Shown here: positions 33,815-42,444 of the stretch, in pieces | Position numbering within the stretch: the first letter of the stretch is position 1 | Layout: each line of letters begins with the position of its first letter | From: Pyruvatibacter sp. HU-CL02332 | Lineage (GTDB): Bacteria > Pseudomonadota > Alphaproteobacteria > CGMCC-115125 | Assembly (NCBI RefSeq): GCF_040362765.1 | Contig: NZ_BAABWK010000001.1 | Location: forward strand, 558,001 to 622,000 | Length of the DNA stretch: 64,000 nucleotides | Reading direction: 5' to 3' | The notes under the pieces: model-generated | What the model saw: the letters and a program-made list of their open reading frames with translations, nothing else | Databases searched by the model: none | Told to the model about the DNA's origin: nothing | Made by a program: the position numbers and the translations under genes

Positions 33815-33850
33815 TCCGGCTTCGAACGGACATAGAGAGCACCAGACCTC

Positions 33851-34546
33851 ATGAGCAACCCAGCCATCATCACCCTGCAGGAAACGTCCCGGTTCGAGTT
33901 CGATCGCGAACTGTCCAAGGGCGCCGTCGTGCAGCCACGCGCAGAACGCAAGAAGACCAAGTGGTCCGAAGAAGAAGTCAACGCCATTCGGGCAGAGGCC
34001 TTTGCCGCCGGTGAGGATGCTGCGCGCGCCAGTGAAGAAGCGAACATCTCCCGCCAGATAGCGGCCGGCTCCCAGCAGGTTGCTGAACGCCTTGGCGTCC
34101 TGCTTGAAAATCTGCACACAGAGCGCGGAAGCCTGCGCGAAGAAGCAGCTGAAATCGCTCTCACCATTGCCCGCAAGCTGATGCCGGCCCTGATGGAAAG
34201 CGCACCCACCGCTGAGATTGAAGCTGTTATCGAGAACTCCTTTGCCCTGCTGCGCAACGAAGCCCGCGTCGTCATCTATGTGGCTGACGGCGAAGAGGAA
34301 CTTCTCGGACCACGCATCAGCGAAATGACAACTGAACACGGCTTTGACGGCCAGCTTGTCGTGCGCACAAACGAAGATATTGCCCCCGGCGACGTTCGCA
34401 TTGAATGGGCCAGTGGCGCGATCACCCGCGACACACCAGCCCTTGACGCAAACATTGAACAGATTGTCCGCACCTACCTGTCAGCACCCGGTGCCGACCA
34501 GTCCGGACAGACAGACTTTTTCGCCCTTCTGGGCAAGCAGCAATAA
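33851..34546 (+). CDS. fliH: FliH-type flagellar export regulator
   Basis: 231 residues in the position of Caulobacter flbE/fliH, between fliG and fliN. The sequence is a helical, Glu/Ala-rich stalk ('WSEEEVNAIRAEAFAAGEDAARASEEANISRQIAAGSQQVAERLGVLLENLH') followed by a FliH-like C-terminal fold ('AEIALTIARKLMPALMESAPTAEIEAVIENSFALLRNEARVVIYVA', 'DVRIEWASGAITRD'). FliH binds the FliI ATPase and links it to FliN and the export gate. FliI and FliJ are encoded in the same window at 42.0-43.8 kb. The assignment rests on gene order plus the fold-like pattern because the family diverges rapidly. Confidence 0.85.
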   Translation: MSNPAIITLQETSRFEFDRELSKGAVVQPRAERKKTKWSEEEVNAIRAEAFAAGEDAARASEEANISRQIAAGSQQVAERLGVLLENLHTERGSLREEAAEIALTIARKLMPALMESAPTAEIEAVIENSFALLRNEARVVIYVADGEEELLGPRISEMTTEHGFDGQLVVRTNEDIAPGDVRIEWASGAITRDTPALDANIEQIVRTYLSAPGADQSGQTDFFALLGKQQ

Positions 34547-34603
34547 CCCCTGCTCCGCGCGGGCATTGGAAAGCCCAAAGCGGACAGAGTTGAGGAGAAG
34601 ACC

Positions 34604-35017
34604 ATGAGTGACGAAACCGAAATGCCGCTCGATGATTTGTCAAATGCAGGCGCGGACGCAGGTCCAAACGCTGGGTTTGCAAACCCGGACGCAGAACTTC
34701 CCGTTCCGGCTGAAGGCGCCGAAGGTACAGACGAAACCGCACAGCCTGGCGACGGCGAAGAACGCTTTGCCGCTGACCTTGAAGCTGTGTTCGACGTGCC
34801 CGTGCATGTCTCTGCCGTGCTGGGCAAGACCCACATGGAAGTCAGCCAGCTTCTCAAGCTCGGCCGCGGCGCGGTCGTGGAACTGGACCGCAAGGTCGGT
34901 GAGGCCATCGATATCTACGTCAACAACCGTCTCGTCGCCCGTGGCGAAGTCGTGGTCGTGGACGAGCGTCTCGGCGTCACCATGACGGAAATCATCAAGG
35001 GCGGAAACGCTGCGTAA
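34604..35017 (+). CDS. fliN: Flagellar motor switch protein FliN
   Basis: 137 residues. An acidic, Pro/Ala-rich N-terminal 55 residues precedes the SpoA/FliN domain: 'VFDVPVHVSAVLGKTHMEVSQLLKLGRGAVVELDRKVGEAIDIYVNNRLVARGEVVVVDERLGVTMTEII'. FliN tetramers form the bottom of the C-ring and dock FliH for export. The ATG at 34604 follows a strong GAGGAGA site. It lies between fliH and the motA-like gene. The acidic N-terminal extension is longer than in E. coli but of a kind common in alphaproteobacteria. Confidence 0.95.
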   Translation: MSDETEMPLDDLSNAGADAGPNAGFANPDAELPVPAEGAEGTDETAQPGDGEERFAADLEAVFDVPVHVSAVLGKTHMEVSQLLKLGRGAVVELDRKVGEAIDIYVNNRLVARGEVVVVDERLGVTMTEIIKGGNAA

Positions 35018-35045
35018 GGCGACGCAGCAACGGAAAAACACCATC

Positions 35046-35819
35046 ATGCGCTCATCACTCACAGCCATCATCGCCCTGATCGCAAGCTTTGCCTTGCTGG
35101 CGGCTGCCCTGACCCTTGAAGGCAACGGGTCAGCGTTCCTTGATGTGCGTGCGGCTCTCATCGTCTTTGGCGGCACTCTGGCCGTCACCATGATCTCGTT
35201 CTCTCCTCTCGAGGTCATCATGGCGATCCGCGAGACCTGGTCTGCCATCGCCACCCCGCGGTTCAACCGCAAGGGCGCAGCTGACCGGATGCTGAAGATT
35301 GCCGAGCGTACCCGCAAGGACGGCCTCCTGGGCGTTGAGCGCCTGCTCCCCAAGCTTCGTAACGATCCTTTCCTGTCACGCGCCCTTGCCATGCTGGTTG
35401 ACGGCATTGAAGTCGCCGACGTCGAGCGCATGCTTGAAGACGAACGTCTTGCAACAGCACAGCGCCGTACCGAAAGCGCCGAAGTCCTGCGCCGTGCCGC
35501 AGACATTGCACCCGCCATGGGCCTCATCGGCACATTGGTTGGCCTTGTTCAGATGCTCGGCCAGCTGAACGACCCCGCAGCCATCGGCCCCGCCATGGCC
35601 GTGGCCCTGCTCACCACATTCTACGGCGCGGTCCTGGGCACCATGGTGCTCTCCCCGCTTGCCGCCAAACTTGATCGCATCTCAGGCGATGAACGCGACA
35701 TGCTCGCGATCTACGCCGCCGGTGCAGCCGCCATCGGCCGCAAGGACCATCCTCGCCAGGTCGAACACACACTCAACGCCCTGCTTCCCGAAGCAGACCG
35801 CGTCCAGTATTCGCGTTAA
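35046..35819 (+). CDS. MotA/PomA-like stator subunit without an adjacent MotB
   Basis: 257 residues with four hydrophobic segments (about 4-24, 32-52, 155-178, 186-206), as in MotA/PomA. The cytoplasmic part has 'RMLKIAERTRKDGLLGVERLLPKLRNDPFLSRALAMLVDGIE', and the conserved pore region is 'APAMGLIGTLVGLVQMLGQLNDPAAIGPAMAVALLTTFYGAVLGTMVLSPLAAKL'. These favour a MotA-type stator protein over TolQ/ExbB. No motB-like gene lies next to it, so its partner must be elsewhere. It sits between fliN and flbD in the fliF run. A ribosome site is weak; flbD follows after 12 bases with AAGGAG. Confidence 0.85.
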   Translation: MRSSLTAIIALIASFALLAAALTLEGNGSAFLDVRAALIVFGGTLAVTMISFSPLEVIMAIRETWSAIATPRFNRKGAADRMLKIAERTRKDGLLGVERLLPKLRNDPFLSRALAMLVDGIEVADVERMLEDERLATAQRRTESAEVLRRAADIAPAMGLIGTLVGLVQMLGQLNDPAAIGPAMAVALLTTFYGAVLGTMVLSPLAAKLDRISGDERDMLAIYAAGAAAIGRKDHPRQVEHTLNALLPEADRVQYSR

Positions 35820-35831
35820 GGAGCCAACCCC

Positions 35832-37205
35832 ATGCGTTTGCTTATTGTAGGTAGCCTCAACGGCCAGCTCACCACCGCCACAAAGATGGCGATGGAGACA
35901 GGTGCCAAAGTTGCCCAGGTCGACAACGGCGAACTCGCCATGGACGCCCTGCGTGCCGGTCAGGGTGCTGACCTGTTGATGGTGGAAGTCTCCAACGACA
36001 TTGGCTGGCTGGCAGCACAGTTGCAGGCAGAGCGCATCGCCCTGCCGATCGTGGCCTGCGGCCTGGGCTCAGACGCCCGCGCCGCCGTCAACGCCATCCG
36101 CGCCGGTGCCAAGGAATATGTGCCCCTGCCGCCGGACGCCAAGCTCATTGCCGCGGTGCTGGAAGCTGTCGCCGACGACACACACGCCCTGATCTACAAG
36201 GACGACATCATGGCGGATGTCATCCGCCTTGCGGACCAGATCGCCCCGTCTGATGCCTCAGTCCTCATCACCGGTGAAAGCGGTGTGGGTAAGGAAATCA
36301 TGGCGCGCTATGTCCACCGCCACTCGGCACGCAAGGACAAACCATTCATCTCCGTCAACTGTGCGGCCATTCCTGAGAACCTGCTCGAGTCAGAACTCTT
36401 CGGCCATGAGAAAGGTGCCTTCACCGGCGCCGTCTCCCGCCGCATCGGCAAGTTCGAAGAAGCTGAAGGCGGTACTTTGCTGCTCGACGAGATCTCCGAA
36501 ATGGATGTGCGCCTGCAGGCCAAGCTTCTGCGTGCCATTCAGGAACGCGAGATCGACCGTGTCGGCGGCAACAAGCCCGTCAAGGTCAACATCCGCATCC
36601 TCGCCACATCCAACCGAGACCTTGCAACAGAAGTCCGCAACGGCACTTTCCGCGAAGACCTTCTCTACCGCCTCAACGTGGTGACCCTGTTGATCCCCGC
36701 TCTGCGCGAACGCCCTGCAGACATCATGGAACTGTCAGAGCACTTCGTGAAGCGCTACGCAGACGCCAATGGCGTGCCTGCACGCCCGCTGTCAGACAGT
36801 GCCAAATCGCACCTGGTTCGCCAGCACTGGGCCGGCAACGTTCGTGAGCTGGAAAACACGCTCCACCGCGCCGTGCTTCTGGCCAATGGCGATGAGATTG
36901 ACGTGGACGCCATCCGCCTGCCGGACGGTTCCCGCATTGATCAGACGGTCGCCGTTTCGTCCAGCGATCCCGCATCACGCGCTGCTCAAGTGGCCGAGAC
37001 TGTCAGCCGCAACCTTGTGGGCATGACTGTTGCCGACATGGAACGCGACCTGATTCTCAACACGCTGGATCATTGTCTGGGCAACCGGACGCACGCCGCC
37101 AACATTCTGGGCATCTCCATTCGCACCCTGCGCAACAAGCTCAACCTCTACACCCAGCAGGGTGTATCGGTCGCAGCCCCGGGCGAAGCCCGGATCGCCG
37201 GTTAG
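35832..37205 (+). CDS. flbD: Sigma-54-dependent flagellar regulator FlbD
   Basis: 457 residues. The N-terminal ~115 residues are a receiver-like fold lacking the phospho-acceptor Asp (the position reads L-M-V-E-V), as in FlbD. The AAA+ domain has Walker A G-E-S-G-V-G-K-E, the sigma-54 loop G-A-F-T-G-A, and 'GGTLLLDEISEMD' (Walker B). The C-terminal Fis-type helix-turn-helix is 'NTLDHCLGNRTHAANILGISIRTLRNKLNLY'. In Caulobacter FlbD, with its trans-acting factor FliX, activates class III/IV flagellar genes and represses fliF. Two exact-spacing sigma-54 promoter candidates in this window (before fliK and fliI) are plausible targets. Confidence 0.93.
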   Translation: MRLLIVGSLNGQLTTATKMAMETGAKVAQVDNGELAMDALRAGQGADLLMVEVSNDIGWLAAQLQAERIALPIVACGLGSDARAAVNAIRAGAKEYVPLPPDAKLIAAVLEAVADDTHALIYKDDIMADVIRLADQIAPSDASVLITGESGVGKEIMARYVHRHSARKDKPFISVNCAAIPENLLESELFGHEKGAFTGAVSRRIGKFEEAEGGTLLLDEISEMDVRLQAKLLRAIQEREIDRVGGNKPVKVNIRILATSNRDLATEVRNGTFREDLLYRLNVVTLLIPALRERPADIMELSEHFVKRYADANGVPARPLSDSAKSHLVRQHWAGNVRELENTLHRAVLLANGDEIDVDAIRLPDGSRIDQTVAVSSSDPASRAAQVAETVSRNLVGMTVADMERDLILNTLDHCLGNRTHAANILGISIRTLRNKLNLYTQQGVSVAAPGEARIAG

Positions 37206-37248
37206 TCCTTTCAAGTAACGCCTAAAGTATCCGGAACGCATACGCGCA

Positions 37249-39384
37249 ATGTCAGACGCAGCACCAACAACACCACCGGCAGGCGGAGGCCTCTTTGGAG
37301 GCCTGACCCTGGGCGGCATTGGCAATGCCATTGGCGCGCGCTCCGAGCTGGCACTTGCTGCCGGCGTGTTGACCATCATTGTGGTCCTCATCCTGCCGAT
37401 GCCCAGCTGGATGCTGGACTTTGCCCTCGCCATCTCCATCACCTTCTCGGTGCTGGTCATGATGACGGCCCTCTTCATCAAGAAGCCGCTTGAATTTTCG
37501 TCCTTCCCGACCGTGCTTCTGATAGCCACCATGCTGCGCCTTGCGCTCAATCTGGCATCCACAAGGCTGATCCTCTCTCAGGGCCATGAAGGCACCCACG
37601 CTGCCGGTGCTGTGATCGAGGCTTTCGGCAACTTCGTGATGCAGGGCAACTTCGTCATCGGCATCATCGTTTTCGCCATCCTGGTCATCGTGAACTTCGT
37701 GGTGATCACCAAAGGCTCCGGCCGTATCGCTGAAGTCGCTGCCCGTTTCTCCTTGGACGCCATGCCCGGCAAGCAGATGGCCATCGACGCTGATCTGTCC
37801 GCCGGCATGATCGACGAAGACACAGCTCGCCGCCGCCGCTCGGAGCTTGAGTCCGAAAGCGCGTTTTACGGCTCCATGGACGGTGCCTCCAAATTTGTGC
37901 GTGGCGACGCCATCGCCGGTCTGCTGATCACCTTCATCAACGTTATTGCCGGTGTCATCGTCGGTGTCGCCCAGATGGACATGTCATTTGCGGACGCCTC
38001 CGCCACCTATACGCTTCTGACAGTAGGCGATGGTCTGGTCAGCCAGATCCCCGCCCTCATCGTATCCATGGCTGCCGGTCTTCTGGTGTCCAAGGCCGGG
38101 GTGGACGGTGCTGCAGACGAAGCGCTTTTTGGCCAGCTTTCCGGCTATCCCCAGGCGCTGGGCATGTCATCCGGCGTCATGGTCGTCATGTCTCTTCTGC
38201 CTGGCATCCCCATGGTGCCGTTCCTGCTGCTGGCGGGGATAAGTGGCGCCGCCGCCTGGTTCCTCACCAAGGGGGCTGAAAAGAAAATCGCCGACGAGGA
38301 AGCAGCCGTCGCCGAAGCCGCCGCACAGGAACAGGCCGCGCCTGTTGAAGAGCCGATCTCCACAGCACTCGCAATGGATGAGCTTCGCCTTGAGCTTGGT
38401 TTTGGTCTGCTGCCCATGCTGGAAGGCGATGGCGAAGGCCATTCCCTGACCGAACAGGTCAAAGCCCTGCGCCGTCAGGTGGCTCAGGATATGGGCTTCG
38501 TCATGCCGTCCCTGCGCATCCTCGACAACATGCAGCTGGATTCAACGTCCTACGTCATGCGCGTCAAGGAAGTGGAAGCCGGTGCTGGCATTCTCTATCC
38601 CGATCGTCTCATGGTTATGGACCCCCAGGGTGGCCCCGTGGACCTGCCCGGCGAGCACACAACCGAGCCGACCTTCGGCCTGCCCGCCACTTGGATCGAT
38701 CATACCCAGCGCGAAGAAGCATCCTTCCGCGGTCTCACTGTCGTGGACCCGGCAACCGTGCTCACCACGCACATCACCGAAATCATCAAGGCCAACATGG
38801 CCGAGCTTCTGTCCTACGGCGAAGTACAAAAGCTGCTGGACGACATCGGCGGCGACAATCAGAAACTGGTGGAAGACCTTGTGCCGGATCGCGTTTCCGT
38901 CACCACCATCCAGCGCGTCCTGCAGCAGCTGTTGACCGAGCGTGTTTCCATCCGCGATCTGCCGACCATTCTGGAATCCATTGGCGAGGCTTCAAGCCAT
39001 ACCCAGAGCGTGACCCAGATCGTCGAGCATGTGCGCACCCGCCTTGCGCGTCAGATCTGCCACACCAATCAAAGCTATGCCGGCTACCTGCCGCTGATCG
39101 CCCTGTCACCGGAATGGGAAGACGCGTTTGCAAATTCTCTTATCGGCAATGGCGAAGACAAGCAGCTGGCCATGCCGCCGAGCGATCTTCAGAACTTCAT
39201 CCAGTCCCTGCGCATGGCCTTCGATCAGGCCGCTGCATCCGGCGATGTTCCCGTGCTTCTCGTCAGCCCCGGCAACCGCCCCTATGTGCGGTCCGTTGTC
39301 GAACGTGTAAGGCCACAGACTGTCGTCATGAGTCAGGCAGAAGTTCATCCCCAGGCGCGTCTCAAGACGCTGGCCCAGATTTAA
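37249..39384 (+). CDS. flhA: Flagellar export gate protein FlhA
   Basis: 711 residues, usual length. Eight hydrophobic segments lie in the first ~330 residues, with the FHIPEP-family block 'FPTVLLIATMLRLALNLASTRLILSQGHEG' and 'VVITKGSGRIAEVAARFSLDAMPGKQMAIDADLSAGMIDEDTARRRR' (the FHIPEP loop). The large cytoplasmic domain from ~350 includes 'LELGFGLLPMLEGDGEGHSLTEQVKALRRQVAQDMGFVMPSLRI'. It forms the nonameric export gate that receives substrates and chaperones. It starts 43 bases after flbD and is followed by flhF after 17 bases. Confidence 0.97.
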   Translation: MSDAAPTTPPAGGGLFGGLTLGGIGNAIGARSELALAAGVLTIIVVLILPMPSWMLDFALAISITFSVLVMMTALFIKKPLEFSSFPTVLLIATMLRLALNLASTRLILSQGHEGTHAAGAVIEAFGNFVMQGNFVIGIIVFAILVIVNFVVITKGSGRIAEVAARFSLDAMPGKQMAIDADLSAGMIDEDTARRRRSELESESAFYGSMDGASKFVRGDAIAGLLITFINVIAGVIVGVAQMDMSFADASATYTLLTVGDGLVSQIPALIVSMAAGLLVSKAGVDGAADEALFGQLSGYPQALGMSSGVMVVMSLLPGIPMVPFLLLAGISGAAAWFLTKGAEKKIADEEAAVAEAAAQEQAAPVEEPISTALAMDELRLELGFGLLPMLEGDGEGHSLTEQVKALRRQVAQDMGFVMPSLRILDNMQLDSTSYVMRVKEVEAGAGILYPDRLMVMDPQGGPVDLPGEHTTEPTFGLPATWIDHTQREEASFRGLTVVDPATVLTTHITEIIKANMAELLSYGEVQKLLDDIGGDNQKLVEDLVPDRVSVTTIQRVLQQLLTERVSIRDLPTILESIGEASSHTQSVTQIVEHVRTRLARQICHTNQSYAGYLPLIALSPEWEDAFANSLIGNGEDKQLAMPPSDLQNFIQSLRMAFDQAAASGDVPVLLVSPGNRPYVRSVVERVRPQTVVMSQAEVHPQARLKTLAQI

Positions 39385-39401
39385 GGCGGGCCTGGTAGAG
39401 T

Positions 39402-40568
39402 ATGCGTCTTCGTCGATTTAAAGCCCCCAGCATGCGCGAGGCCATGGCCCGCGTCCGTGACGAGCTGGGCGAAACCGCCATCATCGTCTCCAGCGAAGAA
39501 CTGGAAACTGGCGGCGTGGAAGTCACAGCCGTCAATGAACGGCGCGGTGATACCCGCGACACCGAACCTGAAACCGTCAGCCCCGTGCGCAATCAGCTTG
39601 AAATGCGTCTCAAGGCCCGCCTGCGCGGTGAAGCAAAAGCATCACAAGCGGCAGCCCTGAACACAGATACCACTGCGACTCTGGGTCTGACGTCCACTGA
39701 CCTCTCAACCGTTCTGAATGACCATCGCGTGCCAGAAGCTCTGGCGGACCGCCTGCTTCAGGCTGCTTCAGCGCACGAAAATGACGATGCCCAGGCCGCT
39801 CTTGCCCACAGCTTTGGTATCGCGCTTGATTTCCAGCCCATCGGCGAACAGCTGCCCGGCTCCATCATGCTTATCGGTGCGCCGGGTGCTGGCAAAACCG
39901 TAACAGCCGCCAAGCTGGCAGCCCGCGCGGTCCTTGCCGGTCAGCAGGTGGACATCATTACGGCGGACGCCGTGCGCTCAGGTGCCCTTGCCCAGTCAAA
40001 AGCCTATGCCGACGTGCTCAATCAGGACGTTGCCGAAGTACGCGGAGCGGATGAACTTGCCTTGATGCTCGACACCCGCGCTGAACTCGGTCGCAACCGC
40101 CCCTGCATCATCGACACGCCTGCCACCAATCTGCATGACCGTGCAGAGCTGGATCACACAGCCCGCCTCGTTCAGGCCTGCCGCGGCACTGATGCAAACA
40201 GCACGGTGGAACCCATCGGCGTCATTGCCGCCGGCGGCGACATCGAAGACATGGCGGAAGCAGCACAGTTCTTTGCGCAGCTCGGCTGCCGCCGCGTCAT
40301 CATCAGCCGCACGGATGCCACCAAGCGACTTGGCGGCGTGATGGCCGCCCTTGCGACTGCCCGCCTCGCCGTCGCGGAATTTGGCATCAAGCCCTATCTG
40401 GCTGGTGGCCTTGTGGCAGCAACGCCTTCACGCCTCGCTCACATGACCCTCACAAAATCCACCACCAGCGCGCCGCAGCCGGCAGTGCTGCCGCGCCGCG
40501 CCTCCGCTTCAGTCACCCCCCTCGCCGGTGTATCTCCCACCGGCAGCACGGAGCCCACATCCGCATGA
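39402..40568 (+). CDS. flhF: FlhF-like SRP-type GTPase, divergent
   Basis: 388 residues. The start 'MRLRRFKAPSMREAMARVRDELGETAIIVSSEE' is the FlhF N-terminus, and the P-loop is G-A-P-G-A-G-K-T at about 160-167. Later elements are degenerate compared with FlhF/Ffh: D-T-P-A-T-N replaces DTAG, and S-R-T-D-A-T-K-R-L-G-G replaces TKxD...G. The ending 'FGIKPYLAGGLVAATPSRLAHMTL' is of the family ('g.kPY...G..v...p..'). FlhF normally sets flagellar position and number with FlhG. The changes may lower GTPase activity. It overlaps flhG by 4 bases (ATGA). Confidence 0.85.
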   Translation: MRLRRFKAPSMREAMARVRDELGETAIIVSSEELETGGVEVTAVNERRGDTRDTEPETVSPVRNQLEMRLKARLRGEAKASQAAALNTDTTATLGLTSTDLSTVLNDHRVPEALADRLLQAASAHENDDAQAALAHSFGIALDFQPIGEQLPGSIMLIGAPGAGKTVTAAKLAARAVLAGQQVDIITADAVRSGALAQSKAYADVLNQDVAEVRGADELALMLDTRAELGRNRPCIIDTPATNLHDRAELDHTARLVQACRGTDANSTVEPIGVIAAGGDIEDMAEAAQFFAQLGCRRVIISRTDATKRLGGVMAALATARLAVAEFGIKPYLAGGLVAATPSRLAHMTLTKSTTSAPQPAVLPRRASASVTPLAGVSPTGSTEPTSA

Positions 40569-41395
40569 GTACGCAACCCTCCACCACAGCGGCACCTGAA
40601 AAAGCCCGCCGTAGTCAGACCATCATCACCGTCGCGTCCGGCAAGGGCGGCGTCGGCAAGACCATGGTCTCCACCACACTGGCGCACAGCCTTGCCTTTG
40701 CCGGTGAGCGCACTTTGCTTGTGGACTGCGACCTGGGCCTCGCCAATGTGGACGTGCAGCTGGGCATTATGCCCGAACACGACCTTGCAAGCGTCGTCGC
40801 CGGCACAACCGCATTTGAAGACGCCACCATTCGTGTCAGCAGCGACGACAGCGCGTCGGCGCGTGGCGCCTTTGATGTCATCGCGGGTAGTTCTGGATCC
40901 GGCAATCTGGGTGCACTGGCCCGCACCGAGCTTGCCCGCCTGCGTCAGGGTCTGACATTGATTGCCGCTCACTATGATCGTGTGATTGTTGATCTGGCCG
41001 CGGGCGTTGATCCCGCCGTCACCATGTTTGCATCCATCGAAGGACCAACCCTTGTGGTGGTTACCGATGAGCCGACCTCAATCACAGACGCCTATGCCTT
41101 CATCAAGGTCGCCTCAATGACACCGCGCGACGACGGCACTGCCGCCGACATTCGGATTGTCGTCAACATGGCGGAGACAATTGAAGCCGGCCGCAAAACC
41201 TATGAAGCCCTGTCACGGGCCTGTGGAAACTTCCTCGGGATCACGCCGCCCCTGGCGGGAATCGTACCGCGCGATACAGCCGTCCGCGATGCAGTTCGAC
41301 ATCAAACGCCCCTGCTGACACGTAGCCCGAATGCCAAAGCCGGTGCAGCAATCGCCAAGATGGCTGACGGCATCCGCGCAGGCTCAGCCAAATAG
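40565..41395 (+). CDS. flhG: MinD-like ATPase FlhG/FleN
   Basis: 276 residues. It has the deviant Walker A 'SGKGGVGKTMVSTTLAHSLA' at about 26-45, 'LLVDCDLGLANVDVQLGI' (switch) and 'YDRVIVDLAAGVDP' (Walker B). The later MinD-type 'VVVTDEPTSITDAYAFIKV' block is also present. FlhG (FleN/YlxH) counterbalances FlhF to limit flagellar number and interacts with C-ring parts. It overlaps flhF by 4 bases. The amphipathic C-terminal membrane-binding helix of MinD is not obvious. It ends the rightward flagellar run. Confidence 0.93.
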   Translation: MSTQPSTTAAPEKARRSQTIITVASGKGGVGKTMVSTTLAHSLAFAGERTLLVDCDLGLANVDVQLGIMPEHDLASVVAGTTAFEDATIRVSSDDSASARGAFDVIAGSSGSGNLGALARTELARLRQGLTLIAAHYDRVIVDLAAGVDPAVTMFASIEGPTLVVVTDEPTSITDAYAFIKVASMTPRDDGTAADIRIVVNMAETIEAGRKTYEALSRACGNFLGITPPLAGIVPRDTAVRDAVRHQTPLLTRSPNAKAGAAIAKMADGIRAGSAK

Positions 41396-41597
41396 CGCCC
41401 GCACAAACGCCTGTTTTCTGTCGGTTTTCGTCCGCGGTAACTGCTTTTGTGGCACACCGGCCACACCGTCTGTGCAAACCCTCTCGATACGCGTAGTCTT
41501 TCGACATCATTCGTGAGCCCGGTCACACGCTTGATAAAGAACCGGGCCATGGTGATGGGAACGTCGGAGGACATGAACCTAAAGGGGGGGTTCTTTA

Positions 41598-41924
41598 ATG
41601 GAAGACGCTTTGCAGTTGGTCCAGCCCGTGCTGGACTTCTTTGCCGCTGGCTTCAATCAGGTAAATGCGATTCAGGGGATTATCATCGGTGTGCTCGCAG
41701 CATTCGTGCTGCGCCAGTACTCTCGCATTCTGGTTATCAGCTTTGTAGCTACACTTGTTCATCTTGTTGTTGATACCGCTCTGCCGGTCATTCGGGGAGC
41801 GGAACTTAAACTGCCGCCTCTCGCAGATCTGGAATGGTGGAAGTATGTGCTGCTGCTCTATGTCGGTTACCTGGTCGTCATCACGGTGATCTACATACTC
41901 AAGAAGATCCTGATCCGCGGATAG
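41598..41924 (+). CDS. Small hypothetical membrane protein at the end of the flagellar run
   Basis: 108 residues from ATG 41598 with a strong AAAGGGGGG site. Hydrophobic stretches at about 27-38, 44-62 and 84-103 suggest two or three transmembrane segments; the end is basic (K-K-I-L-I-R-G). I do not recognise a family. It is 200 bases downstream of flhG, so it probably has its own promoter, and is closed by a bidirectional terminator shared with fliJ. Its location hints at, but does not prove, a motility role. Confidence 0.75.
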   Translation: MEDALQLVQPVLDFFAAGFNQVNAIQGIIIGVLAAFVLRQYSRILVISFVATLVHLVVDTALPVIRGAELKLPPLADLEWWKYVLLLYVGYLVVITVIYILKKILIRG

Positions 41925-41944
41925 GATCAGCACCTAGAACAAAC

Positions 41945-41978
41945 AAAAAGGCCGCTGCACTGACGCAGCGGCCTTTTT
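41945..41978. terminator. Bidirectional terminator between convergent genes
   Basis: A perfect nine-base stem GGCCGCTGC / GCAGCGGCC with a six-base loop, flanked by AAAAA on the left and TTTTT on the right. It separates the small membrane-protein gene (+) from fliJ (-). Confidence 0.92.
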
Positions 41979-42000
41979 CATTTGTAAGACGCTTTGAGCG

Positions 42001-42426
42001 CTAGCCGATTTCAGCAGCACCACGCCCATGCATGTTGATGGCTATCTCGTCGAGGTCAGCCTGCTCCCGGCGGCGGGTTTCAGCCTTGGCCCGGCTACGC
42101 GCACTCTCATCCACAAGCTCAACCTTCTTGAGGTCTTCAAACGCTTCCGTCAGCTTTTCGCGTTCCGCATCCACCTGGCGCGACAGCTCACTGATGGACT
42201 GCGCCAGATTATCCCGGCGCATGGACGCGTATTTGGCGTAAGTCGGATAGGCATAATGCGCCTCGTCCGAAATACCGGCCTTCTTCTGCTCGTAGCGCAC
42301 ACGCTTTTCGAGTTCTTCCTCCTCACGGCGGAAGTCATCAAGCATCTGCTCCAGATCGGCCACGCGCCGCTGGATTTCCTCTACCTGAAACCGCTGCACG
42401 CGGATCAATGATGTACGGGACTTCAT
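42001..42426 (-). CDS. fliJ: Flagellar export chaperone FliJ
   Basis: 141 residues, almost entirely a charged antiparallel coiled coil ('VQRFQVEEIQRRVADLEQMLDDFRREEEELEKRVRYEQ', 'ISELSRQVDAEREKLTEAFEDLKKVELVDESARSRAKAETRRREQADLDEIA'). Length and pattern match FliJ, the stalk that penetrates the FliI hexamer and activates FlhA for proton-driven export. The gene lies 18 bases after fliI on the same strand, the usual pairing. It is closed by the terminator at 41945. Confidence 0.9.
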   Translation of the reverse strand: MKSRTSLIRVQRFQVEEIQRRVADLEQMLDDFRREEEELEKRVRYEQKKAGISDEAHYAYPTYAKYASMRRDNLAQSISELSRQVDAEREKLTEAFEDLKKVELVDESARSRAKAETRRREQADLDEIAINMHGRGAAEIG

Positions 42427-42444
42427 GTCACTTCCCCCAAGTGC

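Noticed and set aside
33056-34339. 427-codon open frame opposite fliG-fliH
   Set aside because: It spans two well-defined flagellar genes and the gap between them; its translation is His/Gln-rich shadow sequence without motifs.
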